Shown here piece by piece: positions 58,995-64,000 of a stretch of 64,000 bases of DNA. Source of the stretch: Umbelopsis ramanniana AG (lineage: Eukaryota > Mucoromycota > Umbelopsidomycetes > Umbelopsidales > Umbelopsidaceae). The translations under genes and the position numbers were made by a program. The notes under the pieces are model-generated. The model worked only from the letters and a program-made list of their open reading frames with translations, was not told the DNA's origin and ran no database searches. The stretch lies in contig NW_026252098.1 in the NCBI RefSeq assembly GCF_025399195.1, forward strand, positions 248,001-312,000, in the 5' to 3' direction. Position 1 is the stretch's first letter; the number at the start of each line of letters is the position of its first letter.

Positions 58995-61900
58995 TTATGC
59001 AAGGGTAGCTAATTGGGAGTCAATGACAGCCTTAACATCTGCATTAGCAGGGGGATTGGCAGAAACTAAAAGAGGTGATCATGGAAATGAATAAAGTATT
59101 AGTGAACGCACATATCTTGACAACAGTCTTTCCACGCCATATCCGAACACTACTACATACCTGCTTCCTTGAAACGAGCAATATTTTTGGCGACCTGAGG
59201 GTTGGTCTTGTCGATCGTCCAACTCTGAACAAGAGCCTTCAACGCCAAAAGCATGCTACCTTTACGCAGATAAATTTCGAATCCAAGCAGGTGAGTCTGA
59301 ATATGCTTAGGTGCAACTTGCTCAAGTGGTCGTACCCACTCAAGAGCACTAGCTAATGCATCAGTGGTCTTGAGGTATTTTTCACCCTCTGGGTCCTCAT
59401 CTGTTGGCTTCTTTACATCCACCTTCTTAGGAGCCTCCTCCTTGACTTGTTCTGCAAAAATTTCGCCGGGTTAATGTTCCTTCGTAGGCTAATGTTGTAT
59501 GCTGTAGCAAAACTAACCTTTCTTTGGTGGTTTGTTCTCCTTTTGAGCCTTGAGCTCTGCCTTGCGTGCCTTATTACGTGCCTTTTTCTTCTCGGCTTCA
59601 GACATGTTTGCTTCGTCCATACCGTTGGCTCCGCTTGGCTTATCGGCAAGAGAAGTATATGCCTGAAATCATACAAGTTCACATTTTTTAATTTTCTACT
59701 TCCTCACACCGGTCAAACGCAAATCTGTGATAGTGTTCCATACCTTGACTGCTCCAACGGCCGCTCTAACGAAGTAGTGACTGCCTTTAAGGTTATCTTC
59801 GAAACGAATAGTACTATAGGATTGTTAATGAGTGAATCTATAACAAATTGGGACATTGATGCGGGAGGGTATACATACTCAACATAAGATCTCAAAGTTG
59901 TCTTTCTCAAGCAATAGGTATGGAAGTCAAATTGGTCATCAAATATATCGCTGAAGAATTTTTCCACAGTATGGTACCGCTTCAAGGCTTTGCCCTTCTG
60001 GCCTTGTCGAAGGTAGCTATCACCTTCCTCCAGAGTGAGCCACATACACTGCATATCAGTGAGATCTTGCAATGGCGAGGCGGCATCAGGCTAAGACGGA
60101 GGTATCATTAGTATGCTGAAGGCAATGGGTGGTCAACATATGAAGCAGGTGCACAACATACCCTTGTGAACAATCCCAGAATTTTCTCTGCTTCTTCAAT
60201 TTTATCATTTCGAATATAGTACTTAGCGCACTTCGAGTTGATAAAACGATCTTGAAGATCCATTTCACGAGCTTCATTCATGACTCGTGCGGCAGCTTCC
60301 AAGTCCCCTCCGTGCTAACATTAAGTATGTTGAGTGAGATATTTTTGAAGCAAGGCATGGCTAATCTAACAAATATCACGTACCTTCAAAATTCTACCCT
60401 TGGTCATGTAGAGTTCCACAAGAGTAGGGGTATGCTCAATTGCTTTATCGATGGTCTTCAAAGCAAGTTCAGTCTTACGCTGCTTATCATAATGTTGGGC
60501 AAGGAAATACAATGTCCACAAGTATGCAGTTGGTGGTTCAACGACTGTAGTAGTAAAAAAATCCCACTTGTTAGAAGAAACCGAAATGTTGACGAGTTCA
60601 AATCATATATATATAGTGATACGCACCTTTCTCGTCCTGCTCTTCATTAAAATGGCCAGTTTTTTCCAGTGAAACTTCATATCCAGTAACAAGTTCCTCA
60701 ACAATTTTCTCCTTTGCCGAATCAGAGTACAATCGCTTGATGTCAACGAATAGAGAAGGAACACCCTTTCTAAGAGCACTCTGTAAATACGCGTCGGCAC
60801 GGTTTCTGAAGTTATCTCCAGAAGCATAGTTGAGAGGTAAGTTTCTAGCAGCAGTAGATCTTGGGAAGTCTGATTGGATATCGTCGAAAATCTTAAGCAT
60901 AGCTGATTGTTGCTCGGATGTGAGATTATCTGACAAAAAAACAATCATCAATACCTTCAAGGCACTCTAGGCGCGAAATACGGTGGATGTTATGGCCTAC
61001 CAGCATTCAAACCCTTTACTGCAATGAGGCCCTTGATATAAGAGTAATTATCAGGGTTCTCCGAGATCAATAGTCGATAAGCAGTTTCAGCTTCCTCTAA
61101 TCTGTTAAGCTTCAACAAGAACTCGGCCTTTTTTACTTTCCAAGCTCGCTTGTCGCACACCTTTGGTTCAACTGTCTCCAGGTGTTCCAACGCTTTCTCA
61201 ATATCGCCTGACTCTTCTAAAAGGGAGTTGTGATACATGAGAAGTTCGGATTGTTCGAAATTGACCGATTGTTCACGGAGAGCGCTTTCGTGTGCTTCAA
61301 GCACTTGGATAGCAATGTCGTACTTTCCGACCAGTTGATAAGCGAGAGCAACGCCGATCCAGAATGGAGGATTAGTAGGTTTGGCTTGGAGAAGCTGAGT
61401 GCGAGTCTCAATGAGTGCATCATAATGGCGCATTTGAGTCTGGAGGAGAGCGAAATCTCGCAGAATTTGCATGTCGCTTTTGTTATACTTGAGAGCGTGT
61501 GTGTAGCACTTAGCAGCCTCTTCGTAATTTTTATCCGATCGATAAAGCAATCCAAAGACGTGCCAGCCTAAAGAGATTGGATGGTCAGGGATGAGCCCAC
61601 ATTCTGCAAAAGCATTCCATATGTCATTCATACTTACAGATATGAGATGTGAGATCGAAACGTAAGCCCTTTTTGACAAACTCGTATCCTTCTTCCTTCT
61701 TTTCCAGATTGTTCAAGAAAAGACCTTTCATAGCAAGGGTTTCTAGATTTGCAAGTTAGTAACAGCGGGAGTGTAGCGATCTAACAGGATTGGTCAATCG
61801 CTAACGTACCACCATGCTCAGGAAACTTTTTCAGAATGGTATCGGCTAGCTTCAAGCCTTTTTTGTACTGCTTATGCTCATAGTTTCTCTGCGATTGAAT

Positions 61901-62015
61901 GAGCTTGGTGAGCTGACTGGGAATTTGTGGCCGAGAATGTGGGAGCTGTTTTACTTACAAGTATATTTTTGAATATGGCGTTCTCCTTAGCAGGAAGCTC
62001 TCTCTTTGCGTTCAT
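58995..62015 (-). CDS. NAA15: NatA auxiliary subunit NAA15 (N-terminal acetyltransferase)
   Basis: Twelve exons (62015-61959, 61888-61810, 61742-61638, 61567-61001, 60929-60627, 60544-60384, 60314-60162, 60090-59879, 59813-59744, 59662-59518, 59451-59161, 59065-58995), 737 residues. It is a TPR superhelix: [19 protein letters not shown] at the start, then [40 protein letters not shown] and [20 protein letters not shown]. Later come [67 protein letters not shown] and [13 protein letters not shown] Lys-rich segment ([17 protein letters not shown]) near 590-620 is as in other NAA15 proteins. NAA15 anchors catalytic NAA10 to ribosomes. Confidence 0.96.
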
Positions 62016-62951
62016 CTCTGAGGCTGGACGTGATTAAAATGCACAAAGGTACGGTAGGTTATTTTTTTGAAGCCCAACTCGCAAGACTTGGAAAAGCCAC
62101 GAGAAATGCTTACGTCACGAGATGAATGTTGAATGGCAACACGGTGAAAGGGGCAATCGGTGCACTTTATTGACGGTATTGGTATTCTATCAACATGATG
62201 TCGTACTACGAAACGATATGGAAAGTCGAAAAATATTCAATTATAAACTATGCATTTTTGACCAATTTACTACCGTATCTTCTATACTGCATAGAAAATT
62301 TCGAAATTTTGAAAGTAGGACAATGGTTTTTTAAGCCGATGTCTGATTCTAGCCACTGAGAGTGATATCCACGCGTTGTATACCACGGTCTAATTCTACA
62401 TGTCTTCTTGATGAGACAATAGTATATTCTTCTTTGCCGTCTTCCACACAGATGACATGGAGAAGACATGTGTTGCTCAACTTTTAAGTCCACTTGCTAG
62501 AGGCCGGATAACCAAATGTTTCTAGCAACATTTTATTTCGTCATGTAGTTTGAAATTTCCTACCTTTTTATACACAGTATAATAGCAGTAATAGACGTTT
62601 TTCCTTGTCAAATCTCATTAGATTGTTCAAAAGCATACCTCAGTGAAATCCAGCCTTACATAATATTGCTTGACATCGGCTAGGTCGCTGCTCGTCTTTT
62701 GGGGCCAATTGTTTAATGAAATAAGTCAATGATGTTGGATCAAACTTGACGTTGTACCTATTGTATATTCCTCATTCTTTTTCAATTCATATAGCGGCCA
62801 AACGCTAAGACCAATATCCATTCATAGCGTTGGAACAAGAAACCAAGCCGAAACCATTTTCGTACTCAGGAAGGATTTCGACCTGTGGCTTGAGTAAGCC
62901 TAAATTTGCAGGTCCGCGACGACACCTTCATTGGATTGATCACGATACTGC
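62016..62951. promoter_or_regulatory. Divergent intergenic region, NAA15 / CNOT9
   Basis: About 936 bp between opposite starts. A CRE/ATF-type TTACGTCA lies at 62110-62117, about 95 bp upstream of NAA15. A 5' noncoding exon of CNOT9 could lie here. No other gene recognised. Confidence 0.5.
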
Positions 62952-64000
62952 ATGCAACCACCATTACCCTCGAGCTCACAGGGCTCTCTCACTAACGCCC
63001 TACAATCCGGATCTGGATCTGGAATGCGATACAATAATATGCTCCAGCAACAATTGCAACAAAACTCCATGCAAGCTCACGATTCCCGATATGAGTATAC
63101 CAATTACCAAAATATCGTACTGGCCAATCAAAATCTAATGCAACAGCAACAACTTCAGCAAGCAAAGAAAATCAACTCGGATCAACTTGCGCAGAGATCC
63201 TTGCAAGCGGAAGAGAGGATTTATGCTCTAATTTTGGATTTGATGAACCCCAACCTTCGTGAACAGGCTCTTCTCGAGCTTAGCAAAAAGCGCGAGATGT
63301 ATGACGACCTTGCTATCATCCTATGGCACTCATATGGTAAGAGTGGGCATTTTAAAATTGCCAAGAATTCATCCAGTGATAGCTTTCTTATTTTTGTTGG
63401 ATATACTAGGTGTCGTGTCGATTCTTCTGCAAGAAATTATTTCAGTGTACCCCCTATTATCTCCACCCGCACTCACTGCCGTTGCATCCAACCGTGTTTG
63501 TAATGCTCTAGCTCTACTCCAATGTATTGCTAGCCATAGTGCCACCAGGCCACTTTTACTTAATGGTAAGTTTTTTTCCATGGCCATTTGTTTAGCATGA
63601 GATAAAATGGCTGATCCCATATGTATGATTCAGCCCACATTCCACTATTTCTATACCCTTTTTTGAACACCACAAGCAAAACAAGAGCGTTTGAATATTT
63701 GCGCTTGACCAGTCTTGGTGTCATTGGAGCTTTTGTGAAGGTAGGACTATGTTCTATGGTACAAACGTGCGACAGCTCGATGCTAAAAATTTTGAAAACA
63801 TCTAGAATGACAATTCTGAAGTGATCAACTTTTTACTGTCGACTGAGATCATTCCCCTATGTCTTAGAACGATGGAAAATGGGAGCGAGCTGTCTAGAAC
63901 GGTGGCAATCTTCATTGTACAGAAAATACTGATGGATGATGCTGGACTAGTCTACATTTGCCAAACATACGAAAGATTCTATGCGGTTACAACTGTTCTA
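62952..64000 (+). CDS. CAF40: CCR4-NOT subunit CNOT9 (RCD1/CAF40), 5' part cut by the right edge
   Basis: Exons 62952-63336, 63410-63565, 63634-63740 and 63806-64000, continuing. The Gln-rich N-terminus ([12 protein letters not shown] and [13 protein letters not shown]) resembles fungal Caf40 extensions. From about residue 85 the armadillo-like RCD1 domain is nearly identical to animals: [88 protein letters not shown] and [16 protein letters not shown]9 binds NOT1 and adaptor proteins (GW182-type and others) for mRNA deadenylation and repression. The C-terminal third is missing from the window. Confidence 0.96.

Overview
The window is nuclear DNA from an early-diverging filamentous fungus, most likely Mucoromycota (Mucorales or a close order). 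The evidence is gene structure (up to 17 exons per gene, introns mostly 50-110 nt, GTAAGT/GTATGT donors, CTAAC/CTGAC branch points) and content: an IucA/IucC-type NIS synthetase of the rhizoferrin kind, a methionine synthase reductase (rare in Dikarya), a TFG-like PB1 protein, an ALIX/PalA protein and a Hook dynein adaptor. I saw no tRNA, rRNA, transposon or CRISPR. A run of exactly 100 Ns (29780-29879) marks a scaffold join. I rebuilt the genes exon by exon. For nearly all of them the summed exon length is divisible by three and the junctions restore conserved family motifs.

Layout, left to right. 29-934 (-) 5' part of a TFG-like gene. 1032-6947 (-) APC1. 7201-11733 (-) M16C metallopeptidase. 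11734-13826 poorly resolved, with one or two possible small genes. 13827-14846 (+) trehalose-6-phosphate phosphatase. 15320-16341 (-) FAH-family hydrolase. 16563-19307 (-) RING protein. 19451-22382 (+) Bro1/PalA protein. 22495-24364 (-) TFIIE alpha. 24711-25211 (-) LSM8. 25751-27508 (+) ALG2. 27788-29334 (-) septin. N gap. 30148-31846 (-) PKA regulatory subunit. 32241-33129 (-) haloacid dehalogenase-like protein. 33490-34387 (-) KDEL receptor. 34745-35200 (-) probable small unresolved gene. 35368-36288 (-) METTL21-like methyltransferase. 36540-37317 (-) RPS26. 37504-38621 (+) prohibitin 1. 38914-42205 (-) Hook. 43347-44585 (-) single-pass membrane protein. 44996-47368 (-) NIS siderophore synthetase. 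47973-49268 (-) BTB protein. 49978-53790 (-) Itc1/ACF1-like remodeler subunit. 54281-55569 (+) VPS74/GOLPH3. 56210-58779 (+) methionine synthase reductase. 58995-62015 (-) NAA15. 62952-64000 (+) CNOT9, cut by the window edge.

Most genes are housekeeping: cell cycle, transcription, RNA decay, secretion, glycosylation, cytoskeleton. They form no operon-like pathway. Divergent pairs share short promoters (RING/Bro1, RPS26/prohibitin, LSM8/ALG2, NAA15/CNOT9). The most informative points are the siderophore synthetase with two perfect iron-type GATA sites about 120-155 bp upstream of its start codon; a 2-nt micro-exon (or recursive splice site) in the M16C gene; two GC-AG introns; and the methionine synthase reductase, which implies cobalamin-dependent methionine synthesis. 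I found no clearly new multi-gene system and say so plainly.
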